Shown here piece after piece: positions 17,550-26,685 of a DNA stretch of 42,991 nucleotides. The DNA comes from Saprospiraceae bacterium (GTDB lineage: Bacteria; Bacteroidota; Bacteroidia; Chitinophagales; Saprospiraceae). How positions within the stretch are numbered: the stretch's first letter is position 1; each line of letters starts with the position of its first letter. The stretch spans positions 1-42,991 of the forward strand of contig JAHDIP010000008.1 in NCBI GenBank assembly GCA_020630735.1, written 5' to 3'. Position numbers and translations under genes: made by a program. The notes beneath the pieces were generated by a model. It saw nothing but the letters and a program-made list of their open reading frames with translations. It was not told the origin of the DNA and ran no database searches.

Positions 17550-18303
17550 TTTTTTAGGTACAGGTACCTCTCAAGGCATACCTGTAATCGCTTGTGATTG
17601 CCCCGCCTGTTTGTCTAACCAAAAAGAAGACAAACGTTTGCGCACGTCTATTCTAATTTCTATCCAAAATAAAAATATTCTAGTTGATGCTGGACCAGAT
17701 TTTCGACAACAAATGTTACGAGCCAAGGTTTTAGATATAGATGCCATCTTACTCACGCATGAACATAACGACCATATAATTGGATTGGATGATGTTCGAC
17801 CGTTTAATTTTAGGTATGAAAAAGATATGCCTATATATGCTACTACATCTGTACAAAAAGAGTTGAAACATCGCTTTGCTTATATTTTTGATAATGACCC
17901 ATATCCAGGAGCACCTCGGTTACAATTGCACAATATAAATAAGGAGAATCCTTTTTGGGTCGATGATATAAAAGTTATTCCAATAGAAGTTATGCATGGT
18001 CAATTACCTGTTTTAGGATTTCGAATAGAAGACTTTACTTATATCACTGATGCTAAAACAATCGTTGACGAAGAATTAGATAAAATAAAAGGTACGAAAG
18101 TACTTGTGCTAAACGCCTTACATCATAAAGAGCATCATTCTCATTTAAACCTTGAACAAGCAATCGAAATGGTAGAAAAGATCGAACCAGAGAAAGCCTA
18201 CTTTACTCATATTAGCCATAAAATGGGCCCCGCAAAGGAAATTAGCAATGCCTTACCAAAAGGAATCGAATTGGCATATGATGGAATGACAATTCACTTG
18301 TAG
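17539..18303 (+). CDS. MBL-fold metallohydrolase, PhnP-like
   Basis: A 254-residue metallo-beta-lactamase-fold hydrolase, probably a phosphodiesterase acting on cyclic phosphate esters or nucleotides in the cytosol. The motif HEHNDH at 74-79 provides the dinuclear metal site; later ligands are in HGQ (about 155), D (about 173) and the HHKEHHSHL and THISHK segments. A CDCPAC cluster near residues 19-24 matches the extra structural zinc site seen in PhnP. It starts with TTG: no ATG lies near, and the N-terminus MKINFLGTGTSQGIP agrees with homologues from memory. It overlaps the upstream gene by 11 nt. Role in phosphonate metabolism is not supported, since no phn genes are near. Confidence 0.88.
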   Translation: MKINFLGTGTSQGIPVIACDCPACLSNQKEDKRLRTSILISIQNKNILVDAGPDFRQQMLRAKVLDIDAILLTHEHNDHIIGLDDVRPFNFRYEKDMPIYATTSVQKELKHRFAYIFDNDPYPGAPRLQLHNINKENPFWVDDIKVIPIEVMHGQLPVLGFRIEDFTYITDAKTIVDEELDKIKGTKVLVLNALHHKEHHSHLNLEQAIEMVEKIEPEKAYFTHISHKMGPAKEISNALPKGIELAYDGMTIHL

Positions 18304-18600
18304 TAATTGAGAAGAATTCAATAAAATGAGATTTTAACAGTATTGGGAATAATTTTGGATAAAGAAAATTGTAATATCTTGGAGACTGTTTTAAAATTAT
18401 TGAGTAAATTTAAAATAAGTAACTTATTATTTGCTCGTTACTTAGTGGCTTGAGTCCTAAAACTAGAAACACTTCTCTCTTTATATCGTAATTAAATCTG
18501 TCAAAAGCCTTTTTTAAAAGAGACTTATAGATTGAGGCAATTATTTTTTTAAAATGAAGTTTAAATACATATAACTTCATAACCCTCCAAATCTGATTTT

Positions 18601-19566
18601 ATGAAGCAGATATATACAATCATTTTTTTATTTAGTTTCTTTTTTAGTGGAAATGCGCAGATGGGGCAGCAATATAGCCTTTATATGCTAAATCCTTTCT
18701 ATACCAACCCCGCTTATGCTGGTCTTGATAATTCTTTGAGTGTGACAGGAGTGTATCGAAAACAATGGGTCGGTCTTGAGGGAAGTCCTAGTTCACAAAA
18801 TATTAATGCTCATATGCCTTTTTATTACTTACGTGGGGGTATTGGTATAAATATTGATAATGATATTATAGGAGCAGAACGTAGTTCAAGTGCTACTGTA
18901 TCTTATAATTATCAGATACCTGTGACAAAAAAAGGAATTCTTTCTATAGGATTAGCTGGAGGGCTAATACAAAGGAGTATTGATGGTGCAAAATTACGAG
19001 CTAGAGATGGAAATTATGAGGGAGGACTTATTGAGCATAATGATCAATTATTGTCCAATATAGAAGAAAATGCTTTTGCACCAACATTTAATGCTGGTAT
19101 TTATTACCAATCAGAAACCTTCGAAGCAGGTTTATCCTCAACCCATTTAACAGACCCCAAAGTAACTTATACCAATAGTAGTTTTGTTTATAATAGACAC
19201 TACTATATGTTTCTAAAATATAACTTCGATTTGAATAATACATTGAGCGTACATCCGTCCATTATGATAAAATCTAATGTAAACCAATTGCAAACAGATT
19301 TTTCTGTTATAGTGAAATATAACGACAATATATTCGGAGGGACTGCGTTTAGAGGTTATAATAAAAATGCCATCGATGCACTAGTACTGATGGCAGGATA
19401 CAAACTAAATGAGAAAATTACGTTGGCTTATGCCTACGATATTACGCTCTCAACGTACAACACCACTAGCCAAGGATCTCATGAAATTGTGGTCAACTAT
19501 AACCTAAATAAGGTACTTGGAGGTGGAATTCCAGAAAAAATTATCCATAATCCTCGATTTTTATAG
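18601..19566 (+). CDS. porP: PorP/SprF family type IX secretion outer-membrane protein
   Basis: An outer-membrane beta-barrel that serves the type IX secretion system, thought to anchor or guide export partners such as SprB-type adhesins. Its 321 residues begin with a signal peptide (1-19, cut after GNA), followed by the family-diagnostic QYSLYMLNPFYTNPAYAG (23-40), then GVYRKQWVGLEGSP and a string of amphipathic strands with Gly-Ala turns, including YKLNEKITLAYAYDITLS near the end. It is located directly upstream of gldKLMN in the same order as porP-porK-porL-porM-porN of Porphyromonas gingivalis, which supports assignment to the core machine rather than as a stray paralogue. A gap of 265 nt separates it from gldK, so independent transcription is possible. 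Confidence 0.9.
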   Translation: MKQIYTIIFLFSFFFSGNAQMGQQYSLYMLNPFYTNPAYAGLDNSLSVTGVYRKQWVGLEGSPSSQNINAHMPFYYLRGGIGINIDNDIIGAERSSSATVSYNYQIPVTKKGILSIGLAGGLIQRSIDGAKLRARDGNYEGGLIEHNDQLLSNIEENAFAPTFNAGIYYQSETFEAGLSSTHLTDPKVTYTNSSFVYNRHYYMFLKYNFDLNNTLSVHPSIMIKSNVNQLQTDFSVIVKYNDNIFGGTAFRGYNKNAIDALVLMAGYKLNEKITLAYAYDITLSTYNTTSQGSHEIVVNYNLNKVLGGGIPEKIIHNPRFL

Positions 19567-19746
19567 TAAAAGCTTATAAAAATTACTGGAAAAGCTAAAA
19601 AAAAAGTTATTTTTGCAAGGCTACATTTATAACTGTAAGAACAAAATTTTCTTTTGAAAAATGTCCAAGCTTAAAATTTAATGATATTCTCATTCCATTT
19701 TATTCTAGATTTTGACTCTAATTAGGCATTTTTAAAAAAGTAAGTT

Positions 19747-19777
19747 TTTGTATTAACTTTTAAAAAAGTTACCTTTA
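19747..19777 (+). promoter_or_regulatory. Candidate gldK promoter
   Basis: TTTG at 19747-19750, then a 19-nt spacer, then TACCTTTA at 19770-19777. This fits the Bacteroidota -33/-7 layout (TTTG-N19-21-TAnnTTTG) with one mismatch at the last base of the -7 box. The predicted leader is about 45 nt. Confidence 0.4.
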
Positions 19778-19831
19778 CAGAATATTAAAATTAGCATAAC
19801 ATTTAATCTGAAGGAAAACTCGGGTGTTAAA

Positions 19832-21079
19832 ATGAAAAAACTATTGAAATCTCTTTTGTCATTATCAGTTCTGACAATTGTAATGGCATCGTGCGGTTCG
19901 CAAGAATCAGGTCAACTCGTAGGAGTTTTTGACCGTCCAGCTTGGAAAGGTATTAATCCTTACGGAATGGTCTACATTCCTTCAGGAACATTACACATAG
20001 GTCCCAGTGATCAAGATGTAGCGAATACTTTCGTCCAACGCTCCAGAGCAATATCTATCCAAGGCTTCTACATGGATGATACTGAAATTACTAACAACGA
20101 ATATCGACAATTTGTTTATTGGGTGAAAGATTCTATCGCCCATACTTACCTAGATAACTACATCGAGTCTGATGATGGTGAAGATTACATCGACTGGGAA
20201 ATGGAAATTGACTGGGAAGATGAAACACTAGATGATATGTTTTATCAAGGTGATGACAAATTTGCTGGTAAGCAAGAGCTTGATGTTCGTAAATTCGAAT
20301 ACGAGTACGAATGGTATGATTGGCAAAAAGCCGCTCATGACCACGGAAAATCTCCTCGTAACACATTTATTAAAAGAGACAAAGTAAATATCTATCCAGA
20401 TACATTAGTTTGGATTAGAGATTTCTCTTACTCTTATAATGAACCAATGACAAGAAATTATTTCTGGCACCCTGCTTTTGATGATTATCCTGTAGTTGGT
20501 ATTAACTGGAAAACTGCCAATGCATTCTCTTACTGGAGAACTAAATTGTGGAACACTTACCGTGCTGGTACAAACGGCGAGGTAAATAGTGAAGATTTCC
20601 GTTTACCTACAGAGCATGAGTGGGAATATGCAGCAAGAGGGGGGCACGATCTAGCTCCTTACCCTTGGGGTGGATACTACACTAGAAATGCTAAAGGTTG
20701 TTTATTAGCAAACTTTAAACCTGGTCGTGGTAATTACCCAGAAGATGGAGGTCTTTACACTGTAAAAGCTGATGCTTACTTCCCTAACGATTATGGTTTA
20801 TTTAATATGGCTGGTAATGTTGCTGAATGGACTTCAACAGCTTATCACGAAAATGCTTACGCTTTCTTACATGATCTAAATCCTGATTTACGTTATGATG
20901 CTACTGAAGAAGATACAGATGCTCAAAGACGTAAAGTAGTAAGAGGTGGTTCTTGGAAAGGTATTGCATACTTTATGCAAACAGGTACTCGTCACTGGGA
21001 ATACCAAGATACAACTAAATCTTATGTTGGTTTCCGTAATGCATTAACATTCTTAGGAAGATCAATAAATGATTTCTAA
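19832..21079 (+). CDS. gldK: Gliding motility / type IX secretion lipoprotein GldK
   Basis: An outer-membrane-attached lipoprotein that with GldN forms the periplasmic ring of the type IX secretion machine. The lipobox VMASC gives acylated C21. The remainder has the formylglycine-generating-enzyme (SUMF1) fold: the opening MVYIPSGTLHIG, then GFYMDDTEITNNEYRQFV, LPTEHEWEYAARGG near 268-281, AGNVAEWTS near 330, and VRGGSWKG near 371, as in GldK/PorK. A Glu/Asp-rich insertion (about 110-150, rich in Trp and Tyr) interrupts the domain, as in other GldK proteins. Length 415 is slightly shorter than F. johnsoniae GldK (about 460, from memory). Arg codons here and in gldLM favour CGT more than the neighbouring genes do, consistent with high expression. 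Confidence 0.95.
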   Translation: MKKLLKSLLSLSVLTIVMASCGSQESGQLVGVFDRPAWKGINPYGMVYIPSGTLHIGPSDQDVANTFVQRSRAISIQGFYMDDTEITNNEYRQFVYWVKDSIAHTYLDNYIESDDGEDYIDWEMEIDWEDETLDDMFYQGDDKFAGKQELDVRKFEYEYEWYDWQKAAHDHGKSPRNTFIKRDKVNIYPDTLVWIRDFSYSYNEPMTRNYFWHPAFDDYPVVGINWKTANAFSYWRTKLWNTYRAGTNGEVNSEDFRLPTEHEWEYAARGGHDLAPYPWGGYYTRNAKGCLLANFKPGRGNYPEDGGLYTVKADAYFPNDYGLFNMAGNVAEWTSTAYHENAYAFLHDLNPDLRYDATEEDTDAQRRKVVRGGSWKGIAYFMQTGTRHWEYQDTTKSYVGFRNALTFLGRSINDF

Positions 21080-21092
21080 TAGCAAATAGAAC

Positions 21093-21131
21093 AAATAGTA
21101 CGAATGTTACGTAGTAATATTCGTACTATTT
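21093..21131. terminator. 18-bp hairpin between gldK and gldL, possible terminator/attenuator
   Basis: AAATAGTACGAATGTTAC (21093-21110) pairs with 21114-21131 with one G-T wobble and a 3-nt GTA loop, followed by TTTAT. It begins 14 nt after the gldK stop codon and ends 188 nt before gldL. The T-run after the stem and its position suggest partial termination or an RNA processing signal separating gldK from gldLMN. Confidence 0.6.
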
Positions 21132-21318
21132 TTATGTTTAAGCCCTTAATTACCTACGATTTAGAATGAATTCTTACCATTTTTTTAATTATTATTTTCT
21201 ATTATTGTAACTTTTTAGCTCATTCACGTTATGTGGAAGGGTAATATAATAGAACAAAATTGAGTATAACCCACATATATTAATAATATTTAACTAACCT
21301 ATTAAAAAAAAACAAGAA

Positions 21319-21915
21319 ATGGCGTTTTACAAATCAAGTTGGTTTAAGTATCTGAAAAATTTCATTATTGGAGTTGGAGCTGCTATTGTAATGATGGGAG
21401 CACTTTTCAAAATTCAAAGTTGGCCGTATGGTGGAGAAATGCTTACAGCTGGTCTTTGTACGGAAGCATTCTTATTCCTCCTTTTAGGTATTTTACCTCC
21501 TGAAAAAGATTATTACTGGGAAAAATTATATCCTGGCTTAGAGCAACATAACTCTAAAATTGCTCCTCTTACTGCTGGTGGTGCACAACATTTAGCAGAA
21601 GACTTACCTGGTCTTAATGGCGAAGTAGTTGAGCAAAAACTTGGTGGAATGTTGAACGAATTACAGTCTATGTCTAAGAGCTTAGGTTCTTTGAAAGCAC
21701 TGCAAGAAGTTGATTTTTCTAGCACAGGTGATCAAATCAAGTCAATGAGTAACTTCTATACTAGAATGAATGAAGCTATGGCTAACCTTAGCGACTCATT
21801 AGACGACACAAGAACATATAAGGATCAATTAACATCCTTAAACAAAAATCTTGGATCACTTAACAATGTTTATGGTAACGTACTTTCTGCGATGTCTAAC
21901 ATCAATACGAAGTAA
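21319..21915 (+). CDS. gldL: Gliding motility / type IX secretion motor protein GldL
   Basis: The inner-membrane stator of the proton-driven motor that powers type IX secretion and gliding. Its 198 residues open with two transmembrane helices (about 13-31 and 42-60): NFIIGVGAAIVMMGALF and LTAGLCTEAFLFLLLGIL. E49 sits within the second helix, matching the essential Glu49 reported for Flavobacterium johnsoniae GldL (established for that homologue). A cytoplasmic helical part follows (about 65-198) with coiled-coil character and a C-terminal MSNI segment. It is followed 50 nt later by gldM. ATG start. Confidence 0.96.
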   Translation: MAFYKSSWFKYLKNFIIGVGAAIVMMGALFKIQSWPYGGEMLTAGLCTEAFLFLLLGILPPEKDYYWEKLYPGLEQHNSKIAPLTAGGAQHLAEDLPGLNGEVVEQKLGGMLNELQSMSKSLGSLKALQEVDFSSTGDQIKSMSNFYTRMNEAMANLSDSLDDTRTYKDQLTSLNKNLGSLNNVYGNVLSAMSNINTK

Positions 21916-21965
21916 TCTGTTGCAGCGAAAAAATCAATTTTATAATTCTTAAAATTTAAAGGGAT

Positions 21966-23579
21966 ATGGCAATACCCAAGGAACCGCGGCAGCTGATGAT
22001 CAACCTGATGTACCTCGTACTTACTGCGATGTTAGCTCTGAATGTATCCGCGGAAATTATGAACGCTTTTTGGGACTTAAATAATAGTCTTGTAAAGTCG
22101 AATTCATTAACAGCTCAAGGTGTTAAGCAAACCAAAGAAGGTATCCAAGGAACTCTTGATAAGAAACCTAAAATTAAGGAACCTTTAAACAATGGAATCG
22201 ATCAAGTAAGAGAAGAAGTTTCTACTTTCGTTGAATATATCGAAGGTATCAAGACTTACTTAATTGATGAAACTGGTGATAAAAACGGAACTGCTGATGA
22301 AGGCGATATGAAAGATGGTCTTCCAAAAGGAAAAAAAGATAAAGATATTACCACTCGTTATCTAGTTGAAGTAGATAAAAAGGGTGATGAAATCGAAGAA
22401 AAAGTTTCTGCTTTGAAAGCAAAACTTATTGAAATATACTCTAATACGGTATCTAATAAAGCGATTAAAGATGAAGCAAAGTTAAGAGATGAAGAAATTA
22501 AGGAGAAAATCGCCAATATAACAGATAATATTACCGTTGGTATTGATGAAAGCTGGCAAGATAAAGCAAGTGATGATAAAAACTCATGGGCTGCTTACAA
22601 ATTTAAGCAAATGCCTGTAGTTGCAGCTTTACCTGTTTTAACAAAACTACAAACAGATGCTCGTAACTCTGAAGCTACTATCGTTAACAAATTCGCTGAA
22701 TTAGTTGGTGGTCGTGAAATCAAGTTAAATAAATTCTTCCCTGTAATGAATGCTAAAAAAGGTTATATCATTAAAGGTGAAAAGTTTGAAGCAGAAGTTT
22801 CTATTGGAGCATTTAGTTCTGATTTTGCTAAAACTTCTTCTATATCTGTAAATGGTCAAAGAGTTAGCTTAAACGCTCAAGGTATTGGTAAATTTTCTGA
22901 AACAGCATCTAGCTACGGTAAGAAAAAACTAAAATTAACTTGTAACGTTACTAACCCGTTAACCAACGAAAAATTCTCTGAATCTTCAGAATTCGAATAT
23001 GAAGTTGGTGAACGTTCTGCTACTGTTTCTGCAGATAAAATGAATGTATTTTACATTGGTGTTGATAATCCAATCTCTGTAGCTGTTGCGGGTGCTCCTA
23101 GTAGCCAAGTAAAGGTAAACGGTTCTGGTCCAATTTCTGTATCAGGAAGTAATGGTAAGTTTACCGTTAAAGCTACAAGACCTGGAGAAGCTAAAATCAA
23201 CGTTTCTGCTCCTGGTATCAACAAAAGTGTTGACTTCCGTGTAAAACGTATTCCTGATCCAGTTGCTCGTTTATCTAAGAGTAGCGGTGGTGCAATGGGG
23301 AACGGTGAGTTCAAAGCTCAAGCGGGTGTAGGTGCATTCCTTGATAACTTTGATTTCGATGCTAAATGTTCGATTCAAGGTTTCAACCTTACTAGAGTTG
23401 CTAAGCGTGCTGACCCTGTAGAAGCAATCAATCCAGGTGCTAGATATGGCGATAAAGCTAAACGTTTAGTTAATGCTGCAAAACCAGGTGACATTTTCTA
23501 CTTTGATAATGTAAAAGCTAGATGTCCTGGTGATTCTGCTGGTCGTAAGATCAACTCAATGGTATTTAAGATTAAGTAA
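21966..23579 (+). CDS. gldM: Gliding motility / type IX secretion motor protein GldM
   Basis: The rotor-like partner of GldL: one N-terminal transmembrane helix inside the GldL pentamer and a long periplasmic dimer that reaches to the GldK/GldN ring. The 537 residues start with a short cytosolic segment KEPRQLMINLMYLVLTAMLAL; R8 corresponds by position to the conserved Arg9 of the F. johnsoniae protein. The helix spans about 10-30. The periplasmic part has a helical first domain (about 35-225) and three Ig-like beta domains (about 230-325, 330-435 and 440-537). It is tightly clustered with gldL and gldN and probably co-transcribed. ATG start. Codon use resembles gldK. Confidence 0.96.
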   Translation: MAIPKEPRQLMINLMYLVLTAMLALNVSAEIMNAFWDLNNSLVKSNSLTAQGVKQTKEGIQGTLDKKPKIKEPLNNGIDQVREEVSTFVEYIEGIKTYLIDETGDKNGTADEGDMKDGLPKGKKDKDITTRYLVEVDKKGDEIEEKVSALKAKLIEIYSNTVSNKAIKDEAKLRDEEIKEKIANITDNITVGIDESWQDKASDDKNSWAAYKFKQMPVVAALPVLTKLQTDARNSEATIVNKFAELVGGREIKLNKFFPVMNAKKGYIIKGEKFEAEVSIGAFSSDFAKTSSISVNGQRVSLNAQGIGKFSETASSYGKKKLKLTCNVTNPLTNEKFSESSEFEYEVGERSATVSADKMNVFYIGVDNPISVAVAGAPSSQVKVNGSGPISVSGSNGKFTVKATRPGEAKINVSAPGINKSVDFRVKRIPDPVARLSKSSGGAMGNGEFKAQAGVGAFLDNFDFDAKCSIQGFNLTRVAKRADPVEAINPGARYGDKAKRLVNAAKPGDIFYFDNVKARCPGDSAGRKINSMVFKIK

Positions 23580-23602
23580 TAAACCATTATAAATTTTTTG
23601 TC

Positions 23603-24475
23603 ATGAAGATCGTTCTGAAATTATTAATGTTAAGTTTGTTAGGAGTTTTCTTTTTCTCTAATCAAGCTTTTGCCCAAGTTCCTGAAGATATCCGTACAGA
23701 ATCTAGCGAACTTGAGCCAGATGAAGATCGTCCATTGGATGGTATTGTGGAAAAGAATCTCGTAGAGGATAGGATGGTACTAAAATACCAACCCTTACGT
23801 GAAGCAGATGTGTTTTGGGAAAAACGTATCTGGAGAGTTATTGATGTGAGAGAAAAAATGAATCTTCCTTTTGCTTATCCTGAACGACCATTTTTCTCAA
23901 TATTAATGGAAGCTGCTATGGAAGGAGACATCACCGTTTACAGTGTAGATGATGATAAGTTTTCTTACAAGTTAGAACCAGACGAAGTTGCTTCGATGGG
24001 AGCTACAGTAGATACTGTAATTACCTTCGACCCTGAAACTTATGAAGAAAATGTCCAAGTTGTCCGTAACGAATTAAACCCTGAAGATGTAAAACGCTTT
24101 AGAGTAAAAGAAGTATGGTTTTTCGATGAGGAAATTTCTGCTCTTCAAGTAAGAATTTTAGGTATAGCTCCTTTGATTGATGTAAAAGATGATAACGGTA
24201 ATTTCAGATATGAGAAACCAATGTTTTGGGTGTACTATCCAGATTGCCGAGAAACTCTTGCCAGAGAGCAAGTCTTTAATGTCGGTAATGATGCAGCACC
24301 AATGACATGGGAAGATCTTCTCGAAATGCGTTTCTTCGCTTCTTATATTTTCAAAGAGTCTAACGTGTATGATCGTCGTCTCGAACACTATCTTAGTGGA
24401 GTTGACATCCTGTTAGAAGCTGAAAAAATTAAGAACGAACTATTCAATTTCGAACATGACTTATGGTCTTACTAA
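23603..24475 (+). CDS. gldN: Gliding motility / type IX secretion protein GldN
   Basis: A periplasmic protein that assembles with GldK into the large ring of the type IX secretion system and connects to GldM. The 290-residue precursor carries a signal peptide (1-24, cut after AFA). The mature part has family-typical motifs: DVFWEKRIWRVIDVREKMNLPF (residues 74-95 region), a PERPFFSILMEA segment, VKEVWFFDEE, and the C-terminal YIFKESNVYDRRLEHYLSG. Length is close to the usual size. It starts 23 nt after gldM and ends the cluster, followed by a strong terminator. Confidence 0.95.
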   Translation: MKIVLKLLMLSLLGVFFFSNQAFAQVPEDIRTESSELEPDEDRPLDGIVEKNLVEDRMVLKYQPLREADVFWEKRIWRVIDVREKMNLPFAYPERPFFSILMEAAMEGDITVYSVDDDKFSYKLEPDEVASMGATVDTVITFDPETYEENVQVVRNELNPEDVKRFRVKEVWFFDEEISALQVRILGIAPLIDVKDDNGNFRYEKPMFWVYYPDCRETLAREQVFNVGNDAAPMTWEDLLEMRFFASYIFKESNVYDRRLEHYLSGVDILLEAEKIKNELFNFEHDLWSY

Positions 24476-24500
24476 GATCAATACCAGAGTTCAGAAAATA

Positions 24501-24533
24501 AAAAAAGCCCAAGCATTTTGCTTGGGCTTTTTT
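24501..24533. terminator. Bidirectional intrinsic terminator after gldN
   Basis: A perfect 14-bp stem (AAAAAAGCCCAAGC at 24501-24514 with its complement at 24520-24533) encloses an ATTTT loop. It has a GC-rich core with an A-run upstream and a T-run downstream, so it works in both directions, serving gldN on the plus strand and the helicase gene on the minus strand. Confidence 0.92.
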
Positions 24534-24553
24534 AGTTTTAAGAGTATACTATA

Positions 24554-26455
24554 TTACTGCATATAATCCCATGCACTTTTGTATAAACCATGTACTTCTG
24601 CATATTCTAAAAAGTCATCATAAAATTTATTACCTCCAATCGTAGAACTGTCTCCTATTATCACTAGTTTCTTTTTTGCTCTAGTCATAGCGACATTCAT
24701 CCTTCTATAGTCATTTAAAAAACCAATATCTCCTTTTGCATTTGATCGTACTAAAGAAATATAGACAATATCTCGTTCTTGTCCTTGAAAAGCATCTATC
24801 GTATCCACTAGTATATCCTGATTTTCGAGCCTGTCATCTTCGGCAATTGTCTTTTTCATATAGATGACTTGCTCTCGATAGGGCGATATAATAGCCGTAG
24901 AAGCCAAGGTTTTTTCTTCAAATTCTTGTACAAGTAAATAAAGGTGTTCTAATAAAATTCCAAACTCATCAGGATTACTTTTACTCATAAACTCTTCATT
25001 AACTTGTTCTTCAAAACCACAGCCAGCTGTATCAATGAAGGTAACAGGTGTATTGTCGCTAATAGCTAATACTTGATCTTTTACACTTTCATCAGCGATC
25101 AAAGCATTATTATAAAACTGACGATTCGAAAAACCCATGATTGTGTGGTGCATTCGATATTGGGTATTGAGTAAACATACGCCTTCGATACGTTCAATAG
25201 ATTTTTCAAGAATAGTTACATTTAATCCTTTGCGTTGAGCTTCATTTGATTTTACTGTTGGAGGTAATTGAAATGGATCACCTGCTAAAACTACTTTTGA
25301 TGCTTTTGTAATTGGAATCCAATTAGCTGGTTCTAGTGCCTGAGCAGCTTCATCTATAACAACAGTTTTAAATTTTAGTTTTTCTAATATTCGATTACTA
25401 GATCCTACAAAGGTGCAAGTAATAACTTGAGCTGCAGATAAAATGTGGTCAACCATACGATCTTCTAACTGGTTTGCCCAATCAGTCAATTCTCTTGCTT
25501 CTTTATAAAGGTCTTTTCGCTCTTGCCGCTCTTGAGCACCAAACCGACGTTTGAATTTATTAGCGTTTCGGCGAGCTTCAGCTGCTTGAATTTTTATCTT
25601 TTTTATATTCTTACTTTCTGGATGTTTCGAAAGTCTATTCTCTAGAGTATGTTGAATAATAGACTCATCAACTCTCGAAATATTACCAATCCGAACAACA
25701 TTTAAATCCAAAGATGAAAGACGCTCCGTTAATAAATCTACGGCAGCATTACTAGGAGCACAAACAAGAATGGTGTGTTCAGATTCTACTAATTTTTTGA
25801 TAGCATAAACAAGTGTTGTCGTTTTACCAGTGCCAGGAGGACCATGAATAATCGCAATATCTCTAGCAGCAAGTATAGTATTAACTGCTTCGTTTTGGGA
25901 AGTATTGAGTTGAGGAATTGAGATCGGATAAGTAAGAGGATTGAATAAAGCTTCTTGTTTTCCCAATATAATAGAGCGTAATTCAGCTAAGCGATTAGAT
26001 TTTGCCTCTATTACTTTTTTCAACGCTTTTTCCATTTCTAAATAAGTCCGCTCATCGAAAAGTAAGTCTACACCTATCTGACCCAAGCTAATCCAATCAG
26101 GTAAATCTTTAGTGTTTAGAACAATTTTCATTTTGTTTTTATCAACAAAATTGATGATACCAGTTTTTTCAGGTTGATAAGCACCTGCTTGTTGGGAATA
26201 AAAATTGACTGTTTTGCCAGCTCTAAAACGGTGATGCTGAATAGTGTCGGTTGTTTTTTCTACTACAACAAAAGCACGATCCCCAATAGTATAGCCTGAC
26301 TTTACTAAGTTGAGTGGGTACCAAGTATAGCCTTTTTTCCTTTTCTCCGAAAGTGAAAGATTTTGAATGACAACTTTAAACTGCTCAAAATCTTCTTCTT
26401 TTTCTAATTTTAATAGATCAACTAGATTGTATAATTCCTGTAAGTCTTGTGCCAT
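24554..26455 (-). CDS. UPF1/SMUBP-2-like superfamily 1B helicase
   Basis: A 633-residue ATP-dependent nucleic-acid helicase of the IGHMBP2/UPF1-like class, with 5'-3' unwinding expected. An N-terminal OB/1B-type domain (about 35-180) precedes the motor. Walker A GPPGTGKT is at 205-212; the motif II box is DEAA (VVIDEAAQAL), motif III GDPFQLPPTV, motif IV LNTQYRMH, motif V DAFQGQERDIV and motif VI VAMTRAKKKLVIIGD, all in order. It lacks additional nuclease or zinc domains. Roles in DNA repair or RNA metabolism are both possible; such single-gene helicases are common in Bacteroidota. ATG start. Encoded alone, converging with gldN across the terminator. Confidence 0.9.
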   Translation of the reverse strand: MAQDLQELYNLVDLLKLEKEEDFEQFKVVIQNLSLSEKRKKGYTWYPLNLVKSGYTIGDRAFVVVEKTTDTIQHHRFRAGKTVNFYSQQAGAYQPEKTGIINFVDKNKMKIVLNTKDLPDWISLGQIGVDLLFDERTYLEMEKALKKVIEAKSNRLAELRSIILGKQEALFNPLTYPISIPQLNTSQNEAVNTILAARDIAIIHGPPGTGKTTTLVYAIKKLVESEHTILVCAPSNAAVDLLTERLSSLDLNVVRIGNISRVDESIIQHTLENRLSKHPESKNIKKIKIQAAEARRNANKFKRRFGAQERQERKDLYKEARELTDWANQLEDRMVDHILSAAQVITCTFVGSSNRILEKLKFKTVVIDEAAQALEPANWIPITKASKVVLAGDPFQLPPTVKSNEAQRKGLNVTILEKSIERIEGVCLLNTQYRMHHTIMGFSNRQFYNNALIADESVKDQVLAISDNTPVTFIDTAGCGFEEQVNEEFMSKSNPDEFGILLEHLYLLVQEFEEKTLASTAIISPYREQVIYMKKTIAEDDRLENQDILVDTIDAFQGQERDIVYISLVRSNAKGDIGFLNDYRRMNVAMTRAKKKLVIIGDSSTIGGNKFYDDFLEYAEVHGLYKSAWDYMQ

Positions 26456-26685
26456 TTATTGTTTTTTGTAAGAAAGTAAACTATCTTCCGTAAAAATGGG
26501 TTTATATATTGCCTAGGTGGTCAGCCATGATATAGCAAAACTCAAATTAGTACACTGTAAATTAAGTTAATTGTAAGAAATTTAGATTTAGAGCGTACTG
26601 AATAGCTCCACAAGTTAAGTATTTTAAAGTAGCTTTTCTAGTAAGTACATTTTATAGCTGACGATTTAATAATTAAAAAATATTG

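Noticed and set aside
18554-18580. 8-bp inverted repeat ATGAAGTT/AACTTCAT upstream of porP
   Set aside because: Short arms with an 11-nt loop in AT-rich DNA; not convincing as a riboswitch or operator.
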